A stretch of 64,000 nt of DNA from Drosophila persimilis (lineage: Eukaryota > Arthropoda > Insecta > Diptera > Drosophilidae), in contig NW_020825430.1 of NCBI RefSeq assembly GCF_003286085.1, forward strand, positions 62,001 through 126,000, in the 5' to 3' direction. Below, one piece after another: positions 21,448 through 32,351 of the stretch. The translations under genes and the position numbers were made by a program. The notes under the pieces were generated by a model. The model had not been told where the DNA came from and did no database searches. It was given only the letters and a program-made list of their open reading frames with translations. Each line of letters begins with the position of its first letter. The stretch's first letter is position 1.

Positions 21448-21696
21448 CCCCCCATTCTTAAATGTTTCGTCCCGATACATTTTGAAGTTCTGATAGAGCT
21501 CTAATTTCTTCTGACAGTATTTGAATGTTGCTTTCCACTATTTCTTCTGACGGTATTCTTATTGATTTAATAAGTACAAATTTGGTTCATTTATAGCCGA
21601 AGTAAAATAACATTATCAATATCAAAATGATTAAAAATAATGTTGTTAATGGTAAGGCCGTATTACCTAATGTTATAAGGGGATTTAAAATATTAA
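21448..21696 (-). pseudogene. env: Env C-terminus of element C, left of the copia insertion
   Basis: Encodes the cytoplasmic tail and most of the membrane span of the env gene, which resumes at 26636. The ATTAA at 21692-21696 is duplicated at 26636-26640 by the copia insertion. Confidence 0.8.
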
Positions 21697-21900
21697 TGTT
21701 CAAAGTGACCGCCACGATAATTAAATATTGATCTGTAACAACACTGCGCATGTGCCCTGCTGCATATCGATGTTCTCATATCGATGTTCTGTATATCGAT
21801 GTTCCCTTTTCGGTGTCTCTCTCTTGCGTATGTTACTCGGAAGCACATATAATTCTGTATACTGATATTCTGCTGTCTTACAAATAAAATAACTTTAACA
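21697..21900 (+). repeat. 5' LTR of the copia-like element
   Basis: 204 bp, TGTTCAAAGTG...AACTTTAACA. It contains three near-repeats of CATATCGATGTTC (about 21765-21803) and an AATAAAAT polyadenylation-like signal near its end. Confidence 0.93.
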
Positions 21901-21916
21901 GGTTATGGGCCCAGAC
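21901..21916 (+). promoter_or_regulatory. Copia-type primer-binding site (initiator tRNA-Met, internal)
   Basis: GGTTATGGGCCCAGAC directly follows the LTR. Copia is known to prime from an internal part of initiator methionine tRNA (a half-tRNA), and this sequence closely matches the copia site as I know it. Confidence 0.75.
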
Positions 21917-22439
21917 ACCAATTCACCCAGAAACAGTATAAAACAGAAACAGTGAGAAACAATAAACATTGTTTGGTGCTTAGTGAAAAGCAGTGCTAAA
22001 AAATGGCATAGACTCATTGGGGTTATGTGTGTACATAGAAAGGCAAAAGAACAAGTTGAACAAATTCAACGGAGATTCGCATTGTGTTTTTTGATTAGAA
22101 TTTTGCAGCGAATCGGACCGTTGCCGTGGTTTAAAGTCCAAAATAAAGCAGTCCCAACGGATCAAGAAACACAAAAGCGAACGGAGACTCAAGTGTGTAT
22201 ACCAAAAAGTGCGTATGCCAAGCCGCACAAAACGGCAAGTGTGTATACCCAAAAGTGTGTATACGAAGGCATAGAAAATCGCGAGTGTGTGTGTGTAAAT
22301 AGCAACTCGGGGGGATACTTAAAAGAAAACGAAAAAAACAAAAGAAAGACACGGACAACAGTATTGTCGTCGTAGTTGCTTTGTGCATGAGACGATCGAC
22401 AGTTTTAAATTTTGCACTGTGGGACAATAAGTATAAAAT

Positions 22440-23867
22440 ATGAGTGGAAATATGAATTTCAATATTGAGAAACTGGACGAAAACAATTATAGCACATGGG
22501 AAGTTTTGATGAGAAGTGTTCTCATACAAAATGATTTGTGGCCAATCGTCAGTGGTAAAATTGAGCTTAGTGAAAGTGCAACAAGTGAGCAACGTGCAGC
22601 TTTTGAACTAAAGGATCAAAAGGCGTTGGCGTCAATTTTACTTTGCGTTAAATCGACCCAACTAAACAATATTAAAAATTGTGTATCGTCGTCACAGGCA
22701 TGGCAAAAGCTAAATAAAATTCACAGGCCAAGCGGACCAGCAAGGGTAGTGTTTTTAATTAAACAATTGTTGACGTTAAAAATGTCGGATCGTATAAGTG
22801 CACAGGAATATTTGCGGAAATTCCAGGTGGTACACGAGGCTTTAGCAGAGGTCAACATAAAGGTTGATGAAAAGATCTTATCAGTTGTGTTGCTAAATGG
22901 TTTGCCTAAATCGTATGAAAGTTTTGTTGTTGCGATTGAGACGCGAGATGATTTGCCGAGCTTGAGCATGCTAAAAATAAAAATTTCTGAAGAAGCGAAT
23001 AGGCAGGAAGATAGCATTAGCAAGGAAATTACAAGTAGCGCGGAACTACACGTCAGTTATGACAACAACAATTTTAAGAAAAACTTTAAGAAGGGCAAAA
23101 AGTGTTTTAAGTGCGGAAAGGAAGGCCATTTTAAATCGGAATGCCGTGCTAAAAGCAAGCAGGAAGAAGCAAACAACAAGGGCGCAAACAGTAAAAGCGG
23201 GGAAAGATTGGGTACAATGCTTTGCGTAACCGAATATGACAAAGTGGAACCAGAAAAATATGTACCAATCCTAAGTTTAGCTAAGCCGAATGACCAGATG
23301 TTAAATGCATGGTGCATAGACAGTGGCGCAACGGCGCATCTATGTTGTGACAAGGAACGCTTTGTGTCGTTCACGGAAGATAATCAAAAAGTATTTTTAG
23401 CCGGCGGTAAATCACTTATTGCTGAAGGGCATGGAACTGTTCAAGTAAAGTTCGGTGATAGATCCGTTACGATGGAAAATGTTATCTTGGTACCAGATTT
23501 GCAGTACAATTTTATATCGGTCACAAAACTATTAAAACATGGAAAAAAAGTTGTGTTTGAGAAAAATCAAGCGATGATTTTTGAAAACGGAAAAATAGTT
23601 ATAAAGGCACATCTGGAAAATGGATTGTTTATGGTTCAGGACAATCAGGAAAAGTGTATGAACATTGTAAATGTTGAGGCAGATGCATTCAAATGGCACA
23701 ATAGGTTCGGACATGTACATTTTGACGCATTAAAGGAAATGGTTAACAAGGAGATGGTAATAGGTCTCAAGGGCATATACAAGCCAAAACAAGTGTGTGC
23801 AACATGCGCAAAAAGTAAAATTTGCGTGCAACCATTTCAATCGAGCACAAACAGGTCAAAGACTTAA
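22440..23867 (+). CDS. gag-pol: Copia-like Gag, protease and start of integrase
   Basis: 475 residues from ATG 22440. Gag occupies the first half (NYSTWEVLMRSVL near the start, LLNGLPKSYESF in the middle). A CCHC zinc knuckle CFKCGKEGHFKSEC is at about residues 221-234. The aspartic protease active site WCIDSGATAHL is at about residues 290-300, and the GAG-pre-integrase domain WHNRFGHVHFDAL with CATCAKSK at about 420-460. The frame runs into TAA at 23865 just before the integrase core, whereas the continuing protein is in another frame, so a 1- or 2-base indel lies between about 23835 and 23866. In Ty1/copia elements Gag and Pol are normally one long frame, so this is probably a recent lesion. 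Confidence 0.9.
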   Translation: MSGNMNFNIEKLDENNYSTWEVLMRSVLIQNDLWPIVSGKIELSESATSEQRAAFELKDQKALASILLCVKSTQLNNIKNCVSSSQAWQKLNKIHRPSGPARVVFLIKQLLTLKMSDRISAQEYLRKFQVVHEALAEVNIKVDEKILSVVLLNGLPKSYESFVVAIETRDDLPSLSMLKIKISEEANRQEDSISKEITSSAELHVSYDNNNFKKNFKKGKKCFKCGKEGHFKSECRAKSKQEEANNKGANSKSGERLGTMLCVTEYDKVEPEKYVPILSLAKPNDQMLNAWCIDSGATAHLCCDKERFVSFTEDNQKVFLAGGKSLIAEGHGTVQVKFGDRSVTMENVILVPDLQYNFISVTKLLKHGKKVVFEKNQAMIFENGKIVIKAHLENGLFMVQDNQEKCMNIVNVEADAFKWHNRFGHVHFDALKEMVNKEMVIGLKGIYKPKQVCATCAKSKICVQPFQSSTNRSKT

Positions 23868-26359
23868 TACATACTGATGTATGCGGTCCAATGCAAAAGC
23901 AGTCAATGGGAGGCAATCGATATTTCGCCACATTTATTGATGATTGTTCAAGATATGTATCAGTAAGTTTCCTAAAAACCAAAGATCAGGTTTTCGAGGC
24001 TTTTAAAGAATTTAAGAGTCAAGTTGAGTGCCAAACTGGGAGAAAAGTCAAGGTTTTACAAAGCGACAATGTCCGAGAATACATATCAAGCGTTTTTGAC
24101 AATTACCTAAACCAAAATGGAATAAAGCGAAACTTAACAGTGCCATATACACCTCAACAAAACGGAGTTGCAGAAAGGGCCAACAGAACATTGGTAGAAA
24201 TGGCAAGAAGTATGCTGCTGCATGCTGGGTTGAGTGAATGCTATTGGGCAGAAGCGATTCGAACTGCCACGTATTTGCGAAATAGAGTGGCAAGCAGCTG
24301 CTTGAGCGGGGTGACACCTTTTGAAATATGGACAGGTCGAAAGCCAGTGGTATCGCATTTAAGAGTTTTTGGCTCAGTAGCGATAGCTCTAGATAAAACA
24401 AAGAAATCAAAGTTCGCACAGAAAGGCTTAGAGTATATAATGGTGGGCTACTCGGATACGGCCAAAGCATACCGTTTGGTCAGTAAAGAAACCAGGAAAC
24501 TCGTAGAGAGTAGGGATGTCATTTTTGTAGAACCTGAAGGGGGCAAACTAGATGCATCATGTTCCAATGACATATCATCAATTGAGGTTCAACAAAACCA
24601 GAACGCTGAACCCGAAATGGATAGCGAGCAATTTAAAGATCCAGAAAATGAGCCAGAAAATCAGGAGGAGATTAGGTCTAGTAATGACATTCTTGTAATT
24701 CCAGAACCAATAAGAGGACCAGGACGCCCAACCATAGTACGGACGGGCAAACCAGGACGACCAAGGAAGCAGTATCATATGCTCAATGCGATACTGGCAG
24801 CAGACGTACAAGTTCCACAAAACTACGCACAAGCTGAACGGTCTACTGAAGGCGAGATATGGAAAGCATCAATGAAGGACGAGTACGAATCTCTCGTGAA
24901 GAACGGCACGTGGTCGCTTACTAAATTGCCTAGCGGGAAAAAGTCCATTGGATGCAGATGGGTTTACGCAGTTAAGTCCAATCCGGATGGAAGCGTGAAC
25001 AGGCTCAAATCACGTCTGGTGGCGAAAGGTTGTAGCCAACGCTACGGGATCGACTACAAGGAAACATTTGCACCAGTTGTACGCCACGCAACTATCAGGT
25101 TGATAATTGCACTTGCAGTCGAACATGGTCTCCACCTACATCAAATGGATGTTGTCACGGCGTATCTCAACGGCGAATTGGAAGATGAGGTTTTTATGAG
25201 ACAACCTGAGGGCTTCATCAGCGAAGTTCACCCAAATCACGTTTTGAGGCTTCACAAAAGTATATATGGCCTAAAACAATCAGGAAGAGTGTGGAACTCT
25301 ACGTTGGATGCAACGCTGAGACGCATTGGTTTTATACCGACTGTCAACGAACCCTGTCTGTATCGTAAGCCAGGTAAAAATATGTGTCTAATAGCTGTCT
25401 ACGTAGATGACATTATTTTGGCGTGTAAGGACCTAGATGATATATCTGATATCAAGATAAAGATCGCAGCAGAATTTGATGTGGTTGACATCGGGCCTAT
25501 GCAATACTTTTTAGGTATTGAGGTGAAACGTGAAGGCAGTACGGGTGCGATTTCAATCAGCCAACGGAAATATATTAGAGAGTTGCTCGAACAGTACAAT
25601 TTGAAAGATTGTCGACAGACGTCCACGCCTCTTGAAGCTGGTTACCAGGTGGCATGCAACAAAGAGGATTGCCGCAGGGTCGACATCACATCATTCCAAA
25701 AGCTAATTGGAGAGTTATCTTATCTTGCTGTTATGACTCGTCCAGACATTGCGCATTCGGTGAACAAATTAGCACAACGTAACAAGGATCCTCATTCCGA
25801 GCATGAAGCGGCAGCCAAGCACATCCTTCGATATTTGGCAAAAACTATCGACTGGGAGATATGCTACACAAAGCAAGGAAAGGCAATTGAGTGTTTTGTT
25901 GATGCAGATTGGGCAAGTGATATGACAAACCGAAAGTCATTCACTGGCTATGTATGCATGTTGGCAGGAGGAGCGGTTTCTTGGGAGTCAAGAAAGCAAT
26001 CGACGGTTGCCCTCAGTTCCACGGAGGCAGAGTACATAGCCTTATCATCTGCAGCAAAAGAGGCGATATACTTTCGCAGCCTACTGATTGACTTAAAGCT
26101 GATATCCAAGGAGTCAGCTATTCAGATGTACGGCGACAACATTGGAGCACAGCAGCTTGCTAGAAACCCCATGTTTCATGCACGTACAAAGCACATCGAC
26201 GTCAAGATACATCATATTCGAGAGGTTCTCAAGAGAGGTGAAGTCAACATTGCATATCTGCCAACCGATGAGATGATAGCAGATGTCCTCACAAAGAACT
26301 TAGCCAAGGTTAAGCACCATAAATTTGTATTCGCATTTGGTTTAAAAGATCGTTTATAA
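23822..26359 (+). pseudogene. gag-pol: Copia-like integrase, reverse transcriptase and RNase H
   Basis: An 845-codon open frame without its own ATG start; it opens with TTG and is the continuation of the polyprotein. The integrase core has catalytic residues in HTDVCGPM, LQSDNVREY and QQNGVAERAN (about 23870-24180). An acidic linker follows. RT begins at GCRWVYAVKSNPDG (about 24950) with RLVAKGCSQRYGIDY and the catalytic YVDDIILA at about 25400. RNase H has ECFVDADWASD and STEAEYIALSSA (about 25890-26050) and ends near KHIDVKIHHIRE. Apart from the upstream frameshift it appears intact. The integrase has Val where most relatives have Gly after the second Asp-Asn; whether this matters is unknown. 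Confidence 0.9.
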
Positions 26360-26420
26360 GTGCTTGACATGTTATTGAATATTAGTTAAGTATATTTAAA
26401 GTTTGTAAACATGCGTTGTG

Positions 26421-26431
26421 TTGAGGAGGAG
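26421..26431 (+). promoter_or_regulatory. Polypurine tract of the copia-like element
   Basis: TTGAGGAGGAG ends immediately before the right LTR and would prime plus-strand synthesis. Confidence 0.75.
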
Positions 26432-26635
26432 TGTTCAAAGTGACCGCCACGATAATTAAATATTGATCTGTAACAACACTGCGCATGTGCCCTGCTGCAT
26501 ATCGATGTTCTCATATCGATGTTCTGTATATCGATGTTCCCTTTTCGGTGTCTCTCTCTTGCGTATGTTACTCGGAAGCACATATAATTCTATATACTGA
26601 TATTCTGCTGTCTTACAAATAAAATAACTTTAACA
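26432..26635 (+). repeat. 3' LTR of the copia-like element
   Basis: 204 bp, identical to the 5' LTR except for one noted base. It is followed by the target duplication ATTAA. Confidence 0.93.
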
Positions 26636-27806
26636 ATTAACATTATCAAAAGAAAATTGCTTATCATTCGATTGTATATAATCAACTAATTCAAAATCGC
26701 TATATCTATGATGCGATATATATCATAGAATTTTACCCTTATCATTTATGTGGGTTATATTATTTATTACAATTGTGTTGTTGAATATAAGGAGATACGA
26801 TCCTAACAAAGTAGTATTGTCTACGATATTTTTGCCTGAAACTAATATGGCACCATCCTGAATGATGTCTATTTCTTTGTTTTTTCCCCTTTTTTTAGTG
26901 CAGTTGGCTTTAAAGCCATTAAGTAAATTGGTGAAACAGGTATTCTTTAAATTTTTTTGTGCGTAATTGTTAAAAGTTTCACTTTTAAAATTATTCATTA
27001 AATAGTATTTCTCCTTACATTCACAAACTTAACTAACATTCCATCATTTTGTGAGATGGCTCTTGCATGGTAAAACTTGCAAATATCTTTAATTTGAGGA
27101 TATTTTATGTAAATGATTATTAAATCTGCATTTCGAATTATTTTAACCGTTGCAATGTCCAGCAGATCAGACAGTTCAACAGGATGTTTTTCATGCTTAT
27201 AAATGTCCTCTATTTCGTTTTTATTTAAAATGTTTGTATTGAAAATGTTTACTTTTAAGAGGGTTATGGTATCAACTAAATTTAGTAGGGCAAAAGTTAT
27301 TAATTTTAAACGATGCTTTCTCAGTATCGTTTCTTCATTGAAGATGACATTTTTTAATGAATTTGATAGCAATTCAATTTCTTTGAAAAATTTGGAATTT
27401 ATTACAAATTGTTTATTATTATTTTCAGTTAATTCATTTACTTTGTTTTGTATTTTCAAAAAGTCGTCATGATCAGGGCTGCCTGCTATCCATTTCCAAA
27501 TGGTACCTAATTCATTAATTCCCCTTTCATTCCGTTTTGGAACTAATTCTGAAATCATTAATTTTAATAGACTTAAGTCCATTGATATTTCCCACTCATC
27601 GTCTGAATTAATTGATTTGTTGACATTTTTGGATTCTTTATCAATTATCTCTCTATAAAAACTCAAATTAGTAATATGGAAAAGTTCAGCGTATGTTTCA
27701 TAAGTGTAAACGTCTCTGTCGTCTTTGAGCAATAGATAGTCACTATGCGTATTACTTCCGAAGTCGTCAATATAACAAAAGTCAGTATAAGTATATTCGC
27801 AGACAT
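26636..27806 (-). pseudogene. env: Env-like gene of element C (broken)
   Basis: Starts at the ATG complementary to 27804-27806. The N-terminal coding region 27732-26998 stays open for 244 codons but is out of frame with the start because the same 7 bases are missing as in element A; the 11-base deletion near 27035 is shared as well. The segment 26998-26723 continues in another frame, and the copia insertion separates the membrane span. The furin-type RxxR and the following AGSPDHDD segment are present. Confidence 0.85.
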
Positions 27807-27970
27807 TTTCTGGAAAAAATATTTAATATTTGATGTTATCTTTATGTATAATTCTGTTTCTATTGTTGATTATAATTTTATTCGGTCGATTTTCCTTAAC
27901 TACCTGCTTTTTGTATCGGGATTGAAGTTTATTTCTTTCCCCGAATTTCTTTTCATAAACTACTTCTCCT

Positions 27971-28360
27971 ATAAGAGCTAGACCAACGATGTTTTGGATC
28001 CAGACTTCTGTGATATGTCACTGCTCCAAAAATATTTCAAAACTTTGCCCCGCCCACTTCCGCCCCCACAAAGAAAGAGAAAACTAAAGACGCAGAATCA
28101 TAGAGAATAACTATATCTATCCGGTTGCTGAATTTGGATCAGATCAGATAATTTTTGTAGCCAAAAGGAACAAATCAATTTGCATTGGCTACGCAGCGCC
28201 CGACGTCACGCTCAGACTGATTTTCTGTCTCTCTCGCACGCATTCTTTGTCGTGTCGTTTAATATTAGCGGCGTCTGCCGGAGGAGAGCCATACTGACTT
28301 AGTATCGGGTATAACTGTAGAGTTGCGGTGTCCGCAGCAACTCACAACGTTCCCCCTCGT
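27971..28360 (+). mobile_element. Internally deleted DINE-1 inside element C
   Basis: Starts in mid-element (ATAAGAGCTAGACC), jumps from CCGCCCCCACAAAG to AAAGAGAAAACTAAAG and ends TTCCCCCTCGT. About 13 bases of the integrase C-terminal coding region are missing at the insertion point compared with element A. Confidence 0.85.
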
Positions 28361-29564
28361 TCTCTTCTATCTTTGTTATGTAGCTTAAGCATTTTGGTCT
28401 GAGCTTCCTTAAGTAATATTGGATTATGTTTGTGTTCTATTTTGTTATACAATATGTCATATGGCATTTGATTGGTCGTTGAATGTATCGTCAGGTTATA
28501 TTTCAGTGCCGCCCTTATTATTATTTCTGAATAATCTGTTAGATTTAGTTCATCCTTGATGCACCGCGCTATTTCTGTTAGTGTGGAATGTACCCTTTCT
28601 ACCTGGCCATTTGAGGTGCTGTGTCTGGGATCAGCATAATAAATAGTTAAGTTACTTCTTTGTATGAATGATCTAAATTGTGCTGAAGTAAAGCTTGGTT
28701 CGTTGTCAATCATTAATGATGTTGCTAACGGAAAGTGTTGCAAAATTTCCATTACCTTATTTTCAATGTTTAATTTACTTTGAATTTCCTTGACCACCAA
28801 GTATTTGGAATAAGAATCTATACAAGTTATGAATGTTAGGTTTTGGGCATAGTATATGTCTAAGTGTAATTGATCTCCTTCTTTTGCTGGAATGGGAGCT
28901 TCCCCAATTGGAATTTTTACAGGGTGTCTGTGATATTTGTTTTTGTTACAGATCTCACAATTTTTTATATATTCTTTTAATTTTTTGTGCAGGTTTGGCC
29001 AATAATACAGCTTAGTTATTTGTTTGTAATTTTCATCTAGTCCTCTATGGGCTCTGCAATGTGTTTCTTCTATAATTATAGCTTTATCTTCTGAATTTAC
29101 TACATCTTGGAGGAACTTTCTCGTGAAGAGAAATTTATTTATGAAGTTTTCCTTTAGCTTATTTTGGATAAGGTATAAATCTTCTAAAGTGCAGTGTATT
29201 CCTGTGGTTAAGTGAGGCTGAATAAATTCTTTTAAAATTATTAGCAGATTGTCAACCGTATCAAATTCAATAATATGTCGGGTATTTTCATAAACTCTTA
29301 CTAACTCATGAACTGTGAATCTCCCTTGCGCTAATAGTAGCTGCTGTTTAAATTGGTTTAGAGGCTTGCTAGTCTCTTGAATGACGTTTTCAAAACTACT
29401 CTCTGCTGAATGCTGAGTATTTATATCTGATTCTGATTCTGTCTGGTCGACTATCTGTCATATGATTTATTTTAATCCGAGATAAAGCGTCCGCTACTAC
29501 GTTAGTTGAGCCTGGCTAATAAATGATTTTTGGTGTGAAACTTTCTATGAAGTAATACCAACGT
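28361..29564 (-). pseudogene. pol: RNase H end and integrase of element C
   Basis: On the minus strand the sequence opens in RNase H (MKRWYYFIESF region at 29564-29530) and has an in-frame TAG near 29517 where the array copy has lysine. It then carries the acidic linker and the integrase: HHCC block (about 29060-28950) and catalytic D, D, E (about 28850-28610). It retains the 34 bases around 29450 that element A lost. The last integrase residues are replaced by DINE-1 sequence. The frame is open from about 29450 to 28361. Confidence 0.85.
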
Positions 29565-29566
29565 GT

Positions 29567-30052
29567 TGGATCATCTTTGCCTGCATGCAGGGCTATGGCG
29601 GTCTGGCAGACAGTTTCCTATCCTCGCCATTGTGGCAGCCACTCTCGAGACTCTCCTATTCCGTGTACATCTGGAATATGTTCACTCTGGAAGTAAACAG
29701 CAGAATTCTACGGACCAATACATATTTTTCGAACTACAACTTTGTAAGTTTTGTTTTGGATAGTTGAAGGAAACTAGTGGATTATAACAAATGTATAATA
29801 TTTTATGCTTTGCAGATGCTTAATTTCTGGTCTGTCATTGGGATCACTATTTTGATGTCGTATGTGTTTTATGTTATCATTGGGGCTCCTTTTGGCGGAC
29901 TCGATAGTCTTCTACGAACCCGGCAGCCACGATCTCCAAGCGAACAAAAGCAGTCGTCAGTAGATGTCCAGCAGGATCAGTTTAATGTCGGAAGGAATCT
30001 GGATGAACCTGAAGAGCCTAAGGAAGAAGCCACAACGACTGTTTCAGAATAG
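29567..30052 (+). pseudogene. 3' exons of an nrf-6-like membrane acyltransferase gene (5' truncated)
   Basis: Two exons: 29567-29743 and 29816-30052, separated by a 72-bp intron (GTAAGT...TTTGCAG), phase 0. The joined protein runs from WIIFACMQGYGGLADSFLSS through PLWQPLSRLSYSVYIW to an Ile/Val-rich helix (FWSVIGITILMSYVFYVIIG) and an acidic tail ending at TAG 30050. GYGG...FLS...PLSRLSY followed by a last membrane helix is the C-terminus of insect nose-resistant-to-fluoxetine (nrf-6) proteins, which carry an acyltransferase-3 domain. Everything upstream is missing: the exon begins directly at the truncated end of element C (29564). The two exons themselves are open. Only this side of the inverted arms has them. 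Confidence 0.65.
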
Positions 30053-30248
30053 TTAAATGTAAGATGCTAATAGTCGTGTTTTGTCTTTCCCATATTTAGA
30101 TCCAGTATGGTTTTCTTGTATTCAATGACTTTTCGCCGACCAGACATGTTTAAGTTTGCTATTAAGTTAAGACTTTGAAGCCACTTGAGATATTAGATCT
30201 TACAAATAACTATTCGACAAGCGCTTTACTCACAAATTCAACTAATAA
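30053..30248 (+). other. 3' UTR-like sequence of the nrf-6-like fragment
   Basis: AT-rich sequence between the stop codon and the DINE-1 end at 30249. There is no canonical AATAAA; ACTAATAAAC at 30241 is the nearest AATAAA match. Confidence 0.45.
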
Positions 30249-31082
30249 ACGAGGGGGAACGTTGTGAGTTGCTGCGGACACCGCAACTCTACATTTATAC
30301 CCGATACTTAGTCAGTATGGCTCTCCTCCGGCAGAGGCCGCTAATATTAAACGACACGACAAAGAGTGCGTGCGAGAGAGACAGAAAATCAGTCAGAGCG
30401 TGACGTCGGGCGCTGCGTAGCCACTGCAAATTGATTTCTTGCTTTTGGCTACAAAAATGATCCGATCTGATCCAGATTCAGCGATCTGATAGATATGGTC
30501 ACTATCTATGATTCTGCGTTATTAGTTTTCTCGAATGTGCAATATTGTGAATATAACAGATTTTCGTCCTTTGTGGGTGCGGAAGGGGGTGGGGAGAAAT
30601 TCTGAAATATAGGTTTTATAGTGAGATCTAACAGAAGTGCGGATACCAAATTTTGTTACTCTAGCGATAATAGTCTCTGAGATTTGTGGATTTTCGTCCT
30701 TTGCGGGGGCGGAAGGGGGTGTGCCGAAATTTGGACACGAAACAGTCAAGGTCCGATATCACAGGAGTATGGATACCAAATTTGGTTGCTCTGGCTCTTA
30801 TAGGTTCTGAGATCCTTGAACTCATATTTTGCAACTGGCAAAACCGACCATGAAACCTGTGTTTTTGAGAGAGACAGAGCGAGGAAAAATAAAATTGTAT
30901 TCTTGATTCTGGCTATAATAATTATACGATCTGGTTGAGATTTTACATTCTAGAACATATAAACATCCTCTACGATTCTGCCTTTTTTGGTTTTATCGTA
31001 TCTTTAAAAACGTGGATGCCACAGATTTTCGTTCTTTGTGGGGCGGAAGTGGGCGGCGCGAAGTTTTGAAATATTTTTGTGG
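30249..31082 (-). mobile_element. DINE-1 3' part at the inner edge of the right arm
   Basis: Reverse complement of 18990-19822, beginning ACGAGGGGGAACG. Its terminus is exactly the border of the inverted duplication on this side. Confidence 0.82.
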
Positions 31083-31299
31083 CGTTGTGGGGTGGGGTGG
31101 GGAGACCTGAAAAGAAGGGAGAATCTGTTAGGAACACAACATCGAAGTGGGCCCTGAACTATCACTTGGAGCCGTTCAGAACTGGCTCTGGGAATCATTC
31201 AGTACAAATATCGAAAGTACAGGGAACATAAAGTAAATAAAAATTCAAATACAAAACAAAGCCCATGAACGAATATTTCCTCACAGGTGCTGGAATAAG

Positions 31300-32351
31300 A
31301 TGAATCCAACTATTAATAATCCACGTTCCCCATTCACCCTTTCGCGGGGTATTTTCGGATCCATGGGATCCTTCGACTTTACCGACCAGCATCAGCAGCA
31401 GCAGCCGGAGCTGCAGGTCCCCCCCGAAGGTTCCGGCGACAAGAATGGACTCAATGCGATGCCCTTCCTAGGCCAAATCCACACTAGTCTTCTGCTTTCG
31501 CGCCCAATGGGTCCAATAGGTCGCGCACACCCCCCCACCTTCCCTCCGATGGGTGATTCAGATGGGTGAGCGGCAGCAGCTCAGACTCCCCTTCCCCCTA
31601 GGACATAACTTACCCCCGGCTCCCCTGCAGATTCAATGCTGTGCCACAGATGGCATCGATGGGACCACCGCCCGTGTTGAGCTCCCTCTGGACAGGCGGC
31701 GCTTCTCCGGACAGCCGCGGAGACTACTACGACGGCCCGCACAAAGAGTACTCCGACGGCCGCTACGACGGCGACTATGAGGGCGACTACTCGATGCCCA
31801 CCGAGGAGGACCAAGAGGAGGAGTCGTGCTCCTGTCAGGGCCAGAGCGAGTTCAGCTCGATAGAGCGCACCGAGTCGGACTCGGAGTGGGAGGAGCTCTC
31901 CGACGGCCCTTCCCCCAGGGTCTCTCCGCTGGAGTCCCTCGGCGCAGTCGTGCTCTCCACCATGCAGCCGGAGCACAGTCAGCGCATGGTGGCCTTGTAC
32001 CACCTCGTCTTGGAGACCGCTGTGGTCAAGGTCGTGCTGCTGGTGCTGCAGATGCTGTGCTGCGCGGTGTTCTGGCTGGTCGAGAAGACTGTGGTCGTCA
32101 ACGAAACCGTCGGCTCGATGCGCCTCCGATTGTGGAACAGCAAGTTCAAGCTGCGCACCATCCAGCGCCAGTTGCTGTGGCGCATGGCCAATGCCCGGGG
32201 CGACGAGACGCTCGTCTTCTTTGCCGTGCTCATGACCACTCCCTGGCTGTTCTCCCTCAGCCTCCTGGGATTCATCCTGTCTTTGGCGGCGCTCCTGAAG
32301 AAGACCGTCGAGGAGCTGGTGTTCCAGATACGCCTGCACCTCGTGATCTAG
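31300..32351 (+). CDS. Two-exon host gene, predicted two-pass membrane protein, right copy
   Basis: Exon 1 31300-31565, intron 31566-31630 (65 bp), exon 2 31631-32351; 328 residues. The ATG at 31300 is preceded by TTCCTCACAG 22 bases upstream, a possible 3' splice site, so a non-coding first exon further upstream is likely. The protein layout is as in the left copy: Gln/Pro-rich N-terminus, acidic DY-rich middle, two hydrophobic helices and a short hydrophobic C-terminus. Both copies are open and use the same splice sites, so either or both could be expressed. Family unknown to me. High GC and codon regularity set it apart from the surrounding transposons. Confidence 0.75.

Larger units (their letters stand above)
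21697..26635 (+). mobile_element. Copia-like retrotransposon, complete, inside element C
   Basis: 4939 bp with two 204-bp LTRs (21697-21900 and 26432-26635), TGTT...AACA ends and a 5-bp target duplication ATTAA on both sides. The LTRs differ at one position that I could find (G/A in CTGTATAC versus CTATATAC). It has a copia-type primer site, a gag-pol reading frame in Ty1/copia order (Gag, PR, IN, RT, RNase H), and a purine tract before the right LTR. Only one frameshift, near 23830-23866, interrupts the polyprotein. It is the youngest-looking complete element in the window. Confidence 0.95.
20917..29564 (-). mobile_element. Gypsy-like errantivirus, element C (minus strand, 5'-truncated, interrupted)
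   Basis: Same family as element A. Reading on the minus strand it starts inside RNase H at 29564, continues through integrase and env, and ends with the 3' LTR (21447-20917) against a TGCA. It is interrupted by a DINE-1 piece (27971-28360) and by a complete copia-like element (21697-26635). The 5' half, including gag, PR and RT, is absent; its place is taken by host nrf-6-like exons. Pol and env are broken. Confidence 0.9.
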
